The translations under genes were made by a program, and so were the position numbers. Of a stretch of DNA of 64,000 bases, positions 27,878-37,081 are shown piece by piece. Numbering within the stretch: the stretch's first letter is position 1; each line of letters opens with the position of its first letter. A model generated the notes under the pieces. It did not search any database, was not told where the DNA came from, and saw only the letters and a program-made list of their open reading frames with translations. The stretch comes from Nocardia arthritidis NBRC 100137 (lineage in GTDB: Bacteria > Actinomycetota > Actinomycetes > Mycobacteriales > Mycobacteriaceae): assembly GCF_001612765.1 (NCBI RefSeq), contig NZ_BDBB01000017.1, forward strand, positions 1-64,000. The letters run 5' to 3'.

Positions 27878-29068
27878 ATGGCCGGGAACATCGATGTGGT
27901 CGTGATCGGCGGCGGATACGCCGGTGTGATGGCGGCGAATCGTTTGACGCAGCGCGACGACGTGACGGTGACCGTGATCAATCCGCGTCCGCTCTTCGTC
28001 CCGCGGCTGCGGCTGCACCAGCTGGTGGGCGGGACCCACGATGCGGTCGTCGACTTCCAGGAAGTCCTGGCCGAGGGCGTTCGACTGGTCATCGACAGCG
28101 CGACGCGGATCGACGCGGCCGGACGGAGTGTCACGCTGGCCGAGGGCGGCGCGATCGGCTATGACTACCTGATCTACGCGGTGGGCAGTGGCAGCGTCGG
28201 CCCGCAGGTGCCGGGCGCGGCCGAGTTCGCTTACCCGATCGCGACTCTGGAGGCGGCGCAGCGGCTGCGGTCGGTGTTGTGGGACACGCCGATGACGGCT
28301 GCGGTGACGGTTGTCGGGGGCGGTCCGACCGGGATCGAGACCGCCGCGGAGTTGGCAGAGCAGCGCCGCGCCGTCACGTTGGTCTGTGGCGGTGTGCTCG
28401 GCCCGTACCTGCACCCCCGGGCCCGACGCACAGCCAGCAAGTACCTCGCCGATCTGGGGGTCTACGTGCTGGAAGGCCCCGATGCGTCGGTCACCGCGGT
28501 GACGCGGGAGGCCGTGGAACTCGGTGACGGCCGCACGTTGCCGAGTCAGGTCACTATCTGGACCGCGGGCTTCGGCGTGCCCGATCTGGCCGACCGCAGT
28601 GGGTTGCGCACCGACGCCGCCGGGCGCCTGCTCACCGACGAAACACTGACCAGCGTCGACGACGAGCACATCGTCGGGGCAGGTGATTCCTCGGCACCGT
28701 CTGACCTACCGTTCCGGATGAGCGCCTACGCGGCGGGTTGCCTGGGCGCACACGCCGCCGACACCGTGCTGAACCGAATCGCGGGTGCGCGGCTCACGCC
28801 GATCGACCTGTCGTTCCCCGCCATGTGCATCAGCTTCGGCCGCCGCACCGGGATCTTCCAGCTCGGCCACAAGGACGACACCGCGATGCGGCTCTACTTC
28901 AGCGGACGCGCGGGCAAGAAGCTCGAGGAGTTCTCCTGCGAAGCCAGCGTCAAGCACCTGGTGACCGAAGCGCACAAGCCCGGCTCACATCACTGGCCCA
29001 AGGATGGCAAGCACAGGCCGACGCTGCTGGCGGGGCAGCGCGACGACGTGGCGACACCGGTCGCGTAG
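27878..29068 (+). CDS. FAD/NAD(P)-dependent oxidoreductase, NDH-2-like (copy 2)
   Basis: 396 residues and the same fold as the enzyme at 26104: VVVIGGGYAGVMAANRL, then AVTVVGGGPTGIETAAELAE and HIVGAGDSSAP. The C-terminal part (AMCISFGRRTGIFQLGHKDD) corresponds to TFSYIGNHISLGRHDGLFQL in copy 1. The start has GGAGA upstream; the ATG at 27812 would add 22 unconserved residues. A sigma factor follows 151 bases later. It is a paralogue that probably arose by duplication before the IS30 element entered. Confidence 0.87.
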   Translation: MAGNIDVVVIGGGYAGVMAANRLTQRDDVTVTVINPRPLFVPRLRLHQLVGGTHDAVVDFQEVLAEGVRLVIDSATRIDAAGRSVTLAEGGAIGYDYLIYAVGSGSVGPQVPGAAEFAYPIATLEAAQRLRSVLWDTPMTAAVTVVGGGPTGIETAAELAEQRRAVTLVCGGVLGPYLHPRARRTASKYLADLGVYVLEGPDASVTAVTREAVELGDGRTLPSQVTIWTAGFGVPDLADRSGLRTDAAGRLLTDETLTSVDDEHIVGAGDSSAPSDLPFRMSAYAAGCLGAHAADTVLNRIAGARLTPIDLSFPAMCISFGRRTGIFQLGHKDDTAMRLYFSGRAGKKLEEFSCEASVKHLVTEAHKPGSHHWPKDGKHRPTLLAGQRDDVATPVA

Positions 29069-29219
29069 GAAACCGAGACCATCGTGGTCGCGTCGGCTGC
29101 CGGTGACTTCGGCTGCATGATGTGCGGCTGCGCCCGAATCGCGGGCGCCGCCCATCGTGCGTCGTGCGTCATCGGCGACCCGGTGTCGGACCCGACGGCT
29201 ACCGACGGGAGAGGACTTC

Positions 29220-30179
29220 ATGGACACAACAGGGGAGCCCCGCGGCGAGCGGCGGGGCGGCCGCGAGGCAGCGGGCCTCGGCAGCGGCGGCGACGCCACC
29301 GTCGAGGCGACCGAGGCGTTCCTCGCGCACCGCAATCTGCTGTTCACCGTGGCCTACGAAATGCTCGGATCGGGGGCCGACGCCGACGACGTCTTGCAGG
29401 AAACCTGGTTGCGCTGGGTCGGAGTCGACGCGGCGCAGGTCGAGGACCCCCGCGCCTACCTGGTTCGGATCACCACCCGCCAAGCGCTCAACCGGCTGCG
29501 GTCGATGAAACGGCGCCGGGAGTCATACGTGGGCTCGTGGCTGCCGGAGCCACTGCTCACCACTGCGGATGTGGCCGCCGATGTCGAACTGTCCGAAAGC
29601 GTGTCGATGGCGCTGATGCTCGTGCTCGAGACACTGACCCCGACCGAACGTGCGGTGTTCGTGCTGCGTGAAGCATTCGGATTCGGCTATGACGAGATCG
29701 CGGCCGCGATCGACAAGACCACTGCGGCCGTGCATCAGATCGCCCACCGCGCCCGCCGCCACGTCGAAGCCCGCCGACCGCGCCGCTCGGTCACCGCCCG
29801 GCAGGCCGAGGCGGCGGCCGAGGCGTTCCGTCGGGCTCTCGAGACGCGGGATCTGCAGGGCCTGCTCGACGTGCTCGCCCCCGATGTCGTGGCGATCAGT
29901 GACGGTGGTGGCATCAAGCAGGCCACACCACGGCCGGTCACCGGCGCCGACAGGGTGGCCCGGTTCATTGTCGGCGGTCTGACCAAGCACGACGTCACGC
30001 TCACCGTCGAACCGACCGCGGTCAACGGCAGCCCCGCATTGGCTTTGCACGTCGACGGGGAACTCGACGGTGTCATCGCGATGCACGTCGAGGACACCCA
30101 CATCACCGGTATCTACTACGTCCGCAACCCGCAGAAACTGACTTACATCGAGTCCGAAACCCCGCTCACCCTGCGATGA
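29220..30179 (+). CDS. sigJ: ECF41-group sigma factor, SigJ-like, with SnoaL-type C-terminal domain
   Basis: 319 residues. Region 2 holds AYEMLGSGADADDVLQETWLR and region 4 LTPTERAVFVLREAFGFGY then DEIAAAIDKT. Between them is the linker WLPEP. The C-terminal ~120 residues are a SnoaL-like domain with DGGG and NPQKL. WLPEP, DGGGK and NPDKL are the hallmark motifs of ECF41 factors, which carry this fused regulatory domain instead of a classical anti-sigma factor. It follows two oxidoreductase genes, a usual ECF41 neighbourhood, and precedes a membrane protein. The start ATG follows GGGAGAGG. Confidence 0.9.
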   Translation: MDTTGEPRGERRGGREAAGLGSGGDATVEATEAFLAHRNLLFTVAYEMLGSGADADDVLQETWLRWVGVDAAQVEDPRAYLVRITTRQALNRLRSMKRRRESYVGSWLPEPLLTTADVAADVELSESVSMALMLVLETLTPTERAVFVLREAFGFGYDEIAAAIDKTTAAVHQIAHRARRHVEARRPRRSVTARQAEAAAEAFRRALETRDLQGLLDVLAPDVVAISDGGGIKQATPRPVTGADRVARFIVGGLTKHDVTLTVEPTAVNGSPALALHVDGELDGVIAMHVEDTHITGIYYVRNPQKLTYIESETPLTLR

Positions 30180-30214
30180 GCGCCGGTCACAGCCCAACAG
30201 TTCGAGGAGTAGAC

Positions 30215-31297
30215 ATGACCCTGCGGGCCCCGCTCGCCACCGCCACGCTTCCGTCACGCTGGGCGACGGTGGCCCGGGCAGTCGTCCTGCTCACGGCGAT
30301 CACCAGCGTGCTGCTCGTCGCCTTCGCCTGGCCGTCGGTGCGGTCGTCGGTACACGATGTGCCGATCGCCGTCGCGGGGCCGACCAACGCGCTCGCGCAA
30401 ATCCGTACCACGCTCGATCAACGTCTGCCGGGCGGTTTCGATATCACCGAAGTCCCCGACACCGCGACCGCGGAACACCTCATCCGCGACAGGCAGGTAT
30501 ACGGCGCAATCGACCTCAGCTCCGGCACCCCTCAGGTCATCATCGCCTCCGCCGCCAGCACCGCGGTCGCTCAGACCCTTCAAGCCATGGCAACCGGTCT
30601 GAGTCTGGCGAGCGGCACCAATACGCCGGTCGCTGTCCGCGACCTCGCCGCCCTGCCCGCCGACGACCCGCGCGGCGCAGGCCTTGCCGCAGGCGCCCTG
30701 CCACTGGTCATGGGGGGTCTGCTGGCCGCGGTATTGCTGAGCAGGCTCGTGCGCGGCACCGGCCGCCGGGTCACCGGAGCACTCGCCTTCGCGGCAACCG
30801 GCGGCCTGGCCATGGCAGCGATCCTCCAATTCTGGCTCGGCTCGCTGAGCGGCTCCTACGCGGCGAACGCCGGTGCCATCGGCCTGACCATTGCGGCCAC
30901 CTCGCTGACCGTCCTCGGGCTCGAATCCCTGCTCGGATACGCCGGAATCGGGATCGGCGCCGTCGCCATGATGCTCATCGGCAACCCCCTCTCGGGCACG
31001 GCGACCGCACCCGAGATGCTGCCCGGCTGGTCCGGCACGCTCGGCCAGCTACTACCCCCCGGAGCCGGCGGCCGGTTGCTGCGATCGACCGCCTTCTTCG
31101 ACGGCCGCGGCACCGCCGACTCCGTCACCGTACTGGTCACCTGGGTCACCCTCGGGGCAATGCTGTGCCTGGCCGGCAGCCTGCGCGCCCACCATACGGC
31201 GAACGCCGCGGCTGGGCTGCGGACAACACGCACAGCACCGGCCGAAACAACATCGGCACCCCTCACCGCCCACCTGCCTGCCGGTAGCGACGACTGA
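30215..31297 (+). CDS. Multi-spanning membrane protein (ABC-2/YhgE-like permease)
   Basis: 360 residues. An N-terminal helix (AVVLLTAITSVLLVAFAWP) is followed by an extracytoplasmic domain (about 50-150, VPIAVAGPTNALAQI onward), then five or six helices. That is the layout of YhgE/Pip and DUF3533-type permeases. GAGGAG precedes the ATG at 30215. It is 35 bases after the sigma factor, so the two are probably cotranscribed and it may be the output of that sigma factor. Function unknown. Confidence 0.65.
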   Translation: MTLRAPLATATLPSRWATVARAVVLLTAITSVLLVAFAWPSVRSSVHDVPIAVAGPTNALAQIRTTLDQRLPGGFDITEVPDTATAEHLIRDRQVYGAIDLSSGTPQVIIASAASTAVAQTLQAMATGLSLASGTNTPVAVRDLAALPADDPRGAGLAAGALPLVMGGLLAAVLLSRLVRGTGRRVTGALAFAATGGLAMAAILQFWLGSLSGSYAANAGAIGLTIAATSLTVLGLESLLGYAGIGIGAVAMMLIGNPLSGTATAPEMLPGWSGTLGQLLPPGAGGRLLRSTAFFDGRGTADSVTVLVTWVTLGAMLCLAGSLRAHHTANAAAGLRTTRTAPAETTSAPLTAHLPAGSDD

Positions 31298-31565
31298 CCT
31301 ACCGCATCAGCTTCTTTGCCACTGCACCGTGCCGACGACCCCGGCCCACACCGGCGCCTCCACCGCCGGACCATCCGCAGATTGAAGGAAACGATCGTGG
31401 TCGACGCCAAGGCCCCGTTCTCGGCGTTCCTGGAAGCCCAGGACGCCCGCGACGACACCGAACGCAAGCAGCGGCTGGCCCGCACACGCCGGACATGTGC
31501 GCCGCCACGTCGAGCAGCTGGCCCCTCGAACGCACCACCCGGCCAGTCGCCGCGACCACCACCAC

Positions 31566-31884
31566 ACTCGGCCCAGTGTAGGTTCTTGACCCGTGACGAG
31601 GCCGGCAGCCCACGGATGCCGGCCAAGGTCATGAGGACCGATACGGTGCGCGAGCAGACCTTGACGCCCATCGCCATCGTGAGCTCGGCGTGAACCCTGC
31701 GATATCCGTACGTTCCTCGGGACGCGACATGGATCTCACGGATCAACCCGGTCAACCATTGCCGCCGCAACTGCGTCGGCGTAGTCGGACGCCGTTTGGC
31801 CTTGTAGTAGTTCTGCCGGGCCACCCCCAGCACTCGACAGCATCGGTCTACCGGTGCCCCGGCCGCGACGAGGCTGTCGATCAC
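31566..31884 (-). pseudogene. IS3-family orfB, 5' part only
   Basis: Starts GTG 31884, overlapping the orfA stop by 4 bases. Reads GAPVDRCCRVLGVARQNYYK, then SRGTYGYRRVHAELTMAMG and IRGLPASSR. That is the N-terminal HTH/HTH_21 part of an IS3 transposase; the DDE catalytic core is lost beyond about 31566. Confidence 0.75.
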
Positions 31885-32180
31885 CGGGTAAAACCGCCTT
31901 TTGGGCCAGAAGTGTCCTCCCCGAGGAACTTCGCGGCGTGGCGGATGATCGCGAGCTCGGTTTCCAGCTCACGGATCCGGCGGCGAGCAGCACGCAGTTC
32001 CGCCGACTCCGCCGACGGTTTGCCCGGTCGTAGTCCGTGGTCGATGTCGTCCTGGCGCAACCATTTCGACAACGTCACCGGGTGGATGCCGAGCTCGACC
32101 GCGGTCTGCTTGGCGGGTTTGCCTGCCCGGACCAGAGCGATCGCTCGGGTCCGGAACTCGGCGGGATAAGCGCGTGGCAC
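31881..32180 (-). CDS. IS3-family transposase orfA
   Basis: About 99 residues: YPAEFRTRAIALVRAGKPAK, then VELGIHPVTLSKWLRQD and a leucine-zipper-like helix RAARRRIRELETELAII. This is the HTH-plus-zipper layout of IS3 OrfA. A GTG at 32180 is the likely start. Complete, but the element cannot move without orfB. Confidence 0.8.
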   Translation of the reverse strand: MPRAYPAEFRTRAIALVRAGKPAKQTAVELGIHPVTLSKWLRQDDIDHGLRPGKPSAESAELRAARRRIRELETELAIIRHAAKFLGEDTSGPKGGFTR

Positions 32181-32274
32181 GCGGGACAGCCTTTCGGTAA
32201 GGCCATCAGTTAGCAACCCGAGTTGGAACCCAACCAGTGGGGCCAGGTCAAGTTTGGACCCCAACCAGTGGGGC

Positions 32275-32625
32275 AGGTCAGACAGCGCTGCTGCAGGTAT
32301 CGATGACCCCGCCGGGATCGTTGTAGCGCACTTACGTGCGATCGGCGAGGTCGGCATCGGCCACCCTGATATCGCCGCGATCGTCCTTGCCATGGGGTAC
32401 CGGCTCCTCGAATACCCGGACGTCAGATCGCGGCTGGCCGCTGGCATTCGTGCCGGCATCGCTGCGGAGCGTTTCCACATCCACGACCTGAACGCCGCAC
32501 TCGACCTGGTCGGTGGAGTTGCCCTGGCGATACTGCGAACGTCGCAGCGCGATCCGGCCGCCTTGACAGCGCCCTGGATAGACATCCTCGCCCAGCAGGC
32601 GCTCACCGCGCTGGGGCACCGTTGA
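32275..32625 (+). pseudogene. TetR-family regulator, C-terminal half
   Basis: The frame reads GHPDIAAIVLAMGYRLLEYP, then LAAGIRAGIAAERF, LNAALDLVGGVALAIL and ends at 32625. This is the ligand-binding helical half of a TetR protein. The DNA-binding half is absent and the frame begins at the IS3 end, so the insertion cut the gene. No matching N-terminal half is found on the other side of the IS. Confidence 0.6.
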
Positions 32626-32773
32626 GGCGGCGCGGCGAGCGAGCATCACGCGTACGCCTGGTCGCGTCCGTGTGCAATACCGAAGTCTCGACTTCTGCGC
32701 GGGGCACGGCATAGCGTCGGCGCGGACTGTTGTCGAGTGCGCCGAATCCCTACGCCGAACGAATCGGCGAAGC

Positions 32774-33496
32774 CTATCGACCCGTCTCCGCCGCGTTAAC
32801 TGATGCGAGGCCTGCGACGAGGTGTCGAAGTCCGAAGCGGAACTCGCTTTCCAGGGTCTGTGCGGGTAGGCAGTCGGCGACGGTGATGGTGGCGGGGAAC
32901 TGCGCTGGGTCGAGTTGGCGATAGAGGGCGACGAGGGCGGTGGGGTCGATGTTCGCTTCGGTGTCGTGGCCTTGTAGTTGTGCGGCGAAGCCGACGACGT
33001 ACCGGGCCAGGGTGGCGTACATCATGGCGGCGGATGGTGGGGGGAATCCGTTGGCCAGCAGCATGGCCAGCACTTGTTCGCGCAGGCGCAGTGCGTTGGG
33101 GCCGGTGGGTACTTGTTCGATGAGCAGGGGAGCGACACCACGGTGGCGGTGCAGGGCGGCGAAGATGGCTTCGGCCGCGGCGATGCAGGCGCGCTGCCAG
33201 TCGCCGTCGGTGGCGTCGTCATCGATGTCGACCTCGCCCAGAACGCAGTCGATGACGTGGCCGATGAGTTCGGCGCGGTTGGCCACGGCCCGGTAGAGCA
33301 CCGCAGTTCCGGTTTCGAGGCGTTGGGCCAGGGTGCGCATCGACAGCGCCTCGGCGCCTTCCTCGTCGACCAGGCCCAGCGCGGCTGTCACGATCCGATC
33401 GAAAGGAACCCGTGGGCGGCCAGGGGAGCGGCGGCCGGTGGCGTCGGAATCGGTGGTGGGCACGCTCGCATTCTCCCCGATCGGCGGGATGGACAT
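32774..33496 (-). CDS. TetR-family transcriptional regulator
   Basis: 240 residues. The HTH lies at residues ~30-75: RIVTAALGLVDEEGAEALSM, then RTLAQRLETGTAVLYRAV. The C-terminal ~150 residues form the ligand-binding domain. It is intact, convergent with the TetR fragment and upstream of a leftward DUF3500 gene, so its target is not clear from position. Confidence 0.85.
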   Translation of the reverse strand: MSIPPIGENASVPTTDSDATGRRSPGRPRVPFDRIVTAALGLVDEEGAEALSMRTLAQRLETGTAVLYRAVANRAELIGHVIDCVLGEVDIDDDATDGDWQRACIAAAEAIFAALHRHRGVAPLLIEQVPTGPNALRLREQVLAMLLANGFPPPSAAMMYATLARYVVGFAAQLQGHDTEANIDPTALVALYRQLDPAQFPATITVADCLPAQTLESEFRFGLRHLVAGLASVNAAETGR

Positions 33497-33797
33497 GTGA
33501 TCAGCATATAACGGTCACGACGTCGCTCTTTTGGTCCAACCCATGCCGCGAGGATTCGGCAACATTTCCTCCAGGGAACGCGGGCGGGTACGGACGTGCC
33601 GAATGCTCGGTCCGCTTGATAACGCCCCGGTGACTTGCGCCACCGGAGCGGGTGGAGTTCGCCGAGTTTTCACCACACCGATTCGCATGGCGTGGACGGT
33701 GCCGCTCAGTACTCGAGGATGGCTCCCCGGCGATGCCGATCGGGTGATTGTGCCAAGGCGGGCTGGCGTTGCCGCCCGCATCCGGCAGCGTTTCCCC
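33497..33797. other. 301-base gap between TetR and the DUF3500 gene
   Basis: No gene or strong inverted repeat was recognised. It lies upstream of the TetR start and downstream of the DUF3500 stop, so its upper part carries the TetR promoter. Confidence 0.5.
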
Positions 33798-34958
33798 TCA
33801 ATGCGCGGTGCGCCGGCGGTGTTCGGCCAGACTGTTGAGCCCGAAATCCGAGCGCGGATTGCGCCAGACCGAATGGGCATGGTTGGCGTGGCGCTGGGTG
33901 TTGTCGTATTCGATGAGCAGGTCGGGGCCCTGGATTCGGTAATAGTGCGGTTCCCCGGCCTCGAGGCTGCCCGCCCATCCGAAGTGGACCTCGTCGAGTA
34001 CGTCGTCGGCCTCATAGTGCGCGGCGTGGACATCGGCGAGCGCGCTGGGCGCGCGACCGGTGTACAGGCTGATCAGTTGCCGTAGTACGTGCCGGTGCTC
34101 TGGGTCGAGGTCGCGGGCGGCCAAACCTTTAGGAGGAAAGGAAATCGCCATGGCCGCATGGTCGGCCTCGGTGTATCCGCTACCACTTTCGGCGCGCATG
34201 TCGATGTCGTCGACCAGCTTTCGCAGCGCCGGATCGGTGAACGTGCCGCGCCAGAGATCCTGCATGTGCATCATCGCATCACCGTGGGCGATGGTCGGCC
34301 GGTTGCCGGAGACGATGTCGGATATCGCGCTGGTGTGCAGTAATGCCATGTGGTATCGGTCGGAGTCCAGTGACCGGGCCAGGCGCCGCGCCGTTTCTTC
34401 CGGCCCTCCCAGCGGCCGCAGCGTGCCGCCGAGCAACGCGGCGCTGGCTGGATCGGCTCCGATGAAGCACGGTGTCGTCGAGACGATGCGCCCGCGGATG
34501 ACGAGGTTGTTCAGCGAGATGTGGTGACCGCCGAAGCGCCAGGCCCAAACCCGGTCACCTGGTCGGCCGAACAACCTCAGCCAGTACAGGCCGGGGTCTC
34601 GGCCTCGTTGCCGTCCCCAGCGGACTTGCCATCCTTCGACCTGATCGAGGACGTTCTCCAGGCCCATCACGGTGGCGACGGTCGCGTATCCGGCCTCGGA
34701 GAGTCCCGAGGCGATCAGTCGCATCGCCAGGCCCTGCTGATGTGCGGTCTGGTCGCGCAGGGCAAGTCCACCGTGGTCGGTCGGGGTGTAGAACCAACGG
34801 AGCCGCTCGGCCTCCGCGTCCGGAGCCAGAGGCGAGTCGAACTGCGCTTGGGTCAGCTGATCCGGGGCGAGCGATTCCAGCCATGCTGCCGCGCAGGCAG
34901 CCATGTCCGTGGCGACCAGCTCGCGGACCGGAGCAAGCGTGGCCTCATCCGGTGACAT
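33798..34958 (-). CDS. DUF3500 family protein
   Basis: 386 residues, acidic and cytoplasmic as read. Key stretches are LRWFYTPTDHGGLALRDQT, DRVWAWRFGGHHISLNN, SGNRPTIAHGDAMMHMQDLW and LEAGEPHYYRIQGPDLLIEYD. The H-rich patterns (GGHHIS and the late YDNTQRHANHAHSVWR) are DUF3500 hallmarks and look like metal or substrate ligands. Homologues are uncharacterised and often sit in catabolic clusters. The start overlaps the upstream dehydrogenase by 14 bases, so the two are translationally linked. Function unknown. Confidence 0.8.
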   Translation of the reverse strand: MSPDEATLAPVRELVATDMAACAAAWLESLAPDQLTQAQFDSPLAPDAEAERLRWFYTPTDHGGLALRDQTAHQQGLAMRLIASGLSEAGYATVATVMGLENVLDQVEGWQVRWGRQRGRDPGLYWLRLFGRPGDRVWAWRFGGHHISLNNLVIRGRIVSTTPCFIGADPASAALLGGTLRPLGGPEETARRLARSLDSDRYHMALLHTSAISDIVSGNRPTIAHGDAMMHMQDLWRGTFTDPALRKLVDDIDMRAESGSGYTEADHAAMAISFPPKGLAARDLDPEHRHVLRQLISLYTGRAPSALADVHAAHYEADDVLDEVHFGWAGSLEAGEPHYYRIQGPDLLIEYDNTQRHANHAHSVWRNPRSDFGLNSLAEHRRRTAH

Positions 34959-36060
34959 CGAGCATGACCTTGATCGCGTTGTCTCGCCGTTCGGCGTAGG
35001 TGTCGAAAGCTTCGGCGATGTTTTCGAGGGGGAAATGGTGGGTCACAAGGGCGCTGGTGTGCAGTCGTCCGCGCGATGCCAGCGACAGGGCCCTCGCTAC
35101 CGAGTTCGCGCCTTCGCCGCGAATGGTGTTGATCGAGATTCCATTCATGACAGCATGATTGAGGTCAGCCGTCACCGGTTGTTCGAAGAATCCCGCCAAC
35201 ACGATTCTGCCGCCGCGCTTGACCATGTGGATCGCGTCGTCGACGGCACCGGCAGCCCCGGAGCACTCCACGACGATGTCGGGGCCGAGTCCGCCGGTGA
35301 TCTCCCGGACCGCGGCGACGGCGTCCTCCTCGCGGGCGTTGAGTAGATGGTCGGCCCCGAATTGCTTCCCGATCTCCAGTCGGTTGTTGCGTGTGCCCAC
35401 GAGCATCACCGGGTCGGCTCCGAGTTCGCGGGCGACCTGGACGGCCATCAATCCGATTGGGCCGGGACCGATCACCGCGATGCTGGCCCCCACCAGCAGC
35501 GAGTCGAGCACGTCGAACGCGTGCATCACGGTGCCGGCGGTGGTCAGCACGACGGCCGAGTCGAAGTCGATGTGATCGGGAAGCCGGTACAGCGTGGAGA
35601 CGTGGTTGACGACATATTCGGCGAAGCCACCGTTGACCGTCATTCCCTGTGTCCGATGGCCTTTGGCCTGGTTGCCGTAGTTCAAACAGTCCGTGTAGGA
35701 GCCGGATAGGCAGTTGAGGCATCGCATGCAGCCCCGATGCGCCTCGGTGACGACGCGATCGCCGACGGCGAACTCGTCGACGGCGCTGCCGACCGCGACT
35801 ACGACGCCCGCGTACTCGTGGCCGGGGATGAAGGTGTCCGGCGCCGGGCCGGCTCCGTGGAAGAAGCGACGGCTGCGGACCTTGAGGTCGGTGCCGCACA
35901 GTGACGCCCGGTGAACTCGTACAAGAACGTCGTCCGGGCCCGGGCGGGGCACCGGCATGGTTTTGGTCTTGATAATTCCCGGCTCGCCTATCACTGCCGC
36001 CAGCATTGTTTCCGGAAAGGACACCACTTTGCCTTTCGTTGTCCTTTTATGGTCCACCAT
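34945..36060 (-). CDS. Zinc-dependent alcohol dehydrogenase (MDR family)
   Basis: Oxidises an alcohol or sugar alcohol with NAD(P). 371 residues: catalytic zinc ligands in SLCGTDLKV and PGHEYAGVV, the structural-zinc lobe GCMRCLNCLSGSYTDC and the Rossmann motif VIGPGPIGLMAVQ. The four structural Cys indicate the sorbitol/threonine dehydrogenase branch. The start could be 36060 or 36006 (MLAAVIGEPG); the latter is where homology normally begins. It is coupled to the DUF3500 gene and divergent from an SDR/DapA-like/LysR operon. Confidence 0.85.
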   Translation of the reverse strand: MVDHKRTTKGKVVSFPETMLAAVIGEPGIIKTKTMPVPRPGPDDVLVRVHRASLCGTDLKVRSRRFFHGAGPAPDTFIPGHEYAGVVVAVGSAVDEFAVGDRVVTEAHRGCMRCLNCLSGSYTDCLNYGNQAKGHRTQGMTVNGGFAEYVVNHVSTLYRLPDHIDFDSAVVLTTAGTVMHAFDVLDSLLVGASIAVIGPGPIGLMAVQVARELGADPVMLVGTRNNRLEIGKQFGADHLLNAREEDAVAAVREITGGLGPDIVVECSGAAGAVDDAIHMVKRGGRIVLAGFFEQPVTADLNHAVMNGISINTIRGEGANSVARALSLASRGRLHTSALVTHHFPLENIAEAFDTYAERRDNAIKVMLDVTG

Positions 36061-36174
36061 GAGGCTATGTGAGCGATTTAATTCCTGTCCAACGGCGCGA
36101 AGCCGGCCCTAGCTGGAAAGCTTCCGCCGACCATGCGCTGTACTGCAGGTATAAGTCTGCCCTATAGGGTGCGG

Positions 36175-36184
36175 CGAATATTCG
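36175..36184. promoter_or_regulatory. Palindrome CGAATATTCG in the divergent catabolic promoter region
   Basis: A perfect 10-base palindrome roughly midway between the divergent starts at 36060 and 36271. It could be an operator for either operon. No regulator is assigned. Confidence 0.3.
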
Positions 36185-36270
36185 TATGGGTGCACTCGTC
36201 GGCGCGGTGTTACGGTGCGAAATATCTAGAAAATGCCGGGGATTATCGGCGTTCGGTCGAGGAGTAGACT

Positions 36271-37056
36271 TTGGATCTTGAGATTACCGGTCGAACCGCA
36301 CTGGTTCTGGGCGCGGGCGGCGGCCTGGGTGGCGCCATCGCGGAGAAATTGGCGACCGAGGGCGCCGAGGTGGCCGTCGCCGATATCCATCGCCAAGCCG
36401 CCGAATCCCGCTGCGACACGATCGTCGCGGCTGGCGGCCGAGCCATACCGGTGGCGTGGGATATCGCCGACCTCGACACCATCGAAGGCAACGTCGCTGC
36501 GATCGAGCGAACCCTCGGCCCGGTCGACATCCTGGTCAACAACACCGGCGGGCCGCCGCCCTCGCCGGTCTTGGGCCGGCCTTCTGCGGTGTGGCTCGAT
36601 CATTTCCGTTCCATGGTGCTGTCCGTGATCGCCATCAGCGACGAACTCGTCCCGGGTATGCGGGCGCGCGGATGGGGCCGCGTCATCACCAGCACCAGCT
36701 CGGGAGTGGTCGCTCCGATTCCCGGTCTCGGGCTGTCGAACAGTCTTCGTGCCACGTTGCTCGGCTGGTCCAAGACGCTGGCGCGGGAAGTCGCTGCGGA
36801 CGGTGTCACTTGCAACGTCGTCGTGCCGGGCCGGATCGGAACCCGTCGCGTCGAGCATCTCGACCGGATCAAAGCCGAAGCCGAAGGCCGAACCGTCGAA
36901 CAGGTCAGGGCCGACAGCGTCGCCACCATCCCCATCGGCCGTTACGGCGACCCGGACGAATACGCGGCGACGGTGGCGTTCCTGGCCAGCGTTCCGGCGT
37001 CGTACATCACCGGCACGGTGGTGCGCGTCGACGGTGGTCTCATTCCCAGCCTCTGA
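36271..37056 (+). CDS. SDR-family oxidoreductase with atypical catalytic site
   Basis: 261 residues, FabG-like. The cofactor loop is LVLGAGGGLGGAIAEKLA and the next motif is NNTGG (for NNAG). The start is a TTG at 36271 with GAGGAG six bases before it. Odd: where classical SDRs have Y-x3-K, this one reads GLSNSLRATL, so the catalytic Tyr and Lys are not in place. A sub-branch of SDRs shares this. The enzyme is either mechanistically different or a binding protein. First gene of an operon with a DapA-like lyase 25 bases downstream. Confidence 0.8.
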   Translation: MDLEITGRTALVLGAGGGLGGAIAEKLATEGAEVAVADIHRQAAESRCDTIVAAGGRAIPVAWDIADLDTIEGNVAAIERTLGPVDILVNNTGGPPPSPVLGRPSAVWLDHFRSMVLSVIAISDELVPGMRARGWGRVITSTSSGVVAPIPGLGLSNSLRATLLGWSKTLAREVAADGVTCNVVVPGRIGTRRVEHLDRIKAEAEGRTVEQVRADSVATIPIGRYGDPDEYAATVAFLASVPASYITGTVVRVDGGLIPSL

Positions 37057-37081
37057 TACTCACAGACAAAGGATCTCAACC

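Larger units (their letters stand above)
31566..32280 (-). mobile_element. IS3-family element, truncated (first copy)
   Basis: Contains a complete orfA and the first ~105 codons of orfB. The right end (about 32227-32280) carries two copies of CCAACCAGTGGGG-CAGGTCA, sub-terminal repeats typical of one IS3 subgroup. The orfB end and the left terminus are missing. It abuts the C-terminal half of a TetR gene. Confidence 0.75.

Noticed and set aside
32227..32280. Two direct copies of a ~20-base unit as a possible CRISPR or iteron
   Set aside because: Only two copies, located at the end of an IS3 element, where sub-terminal repeats are expected.
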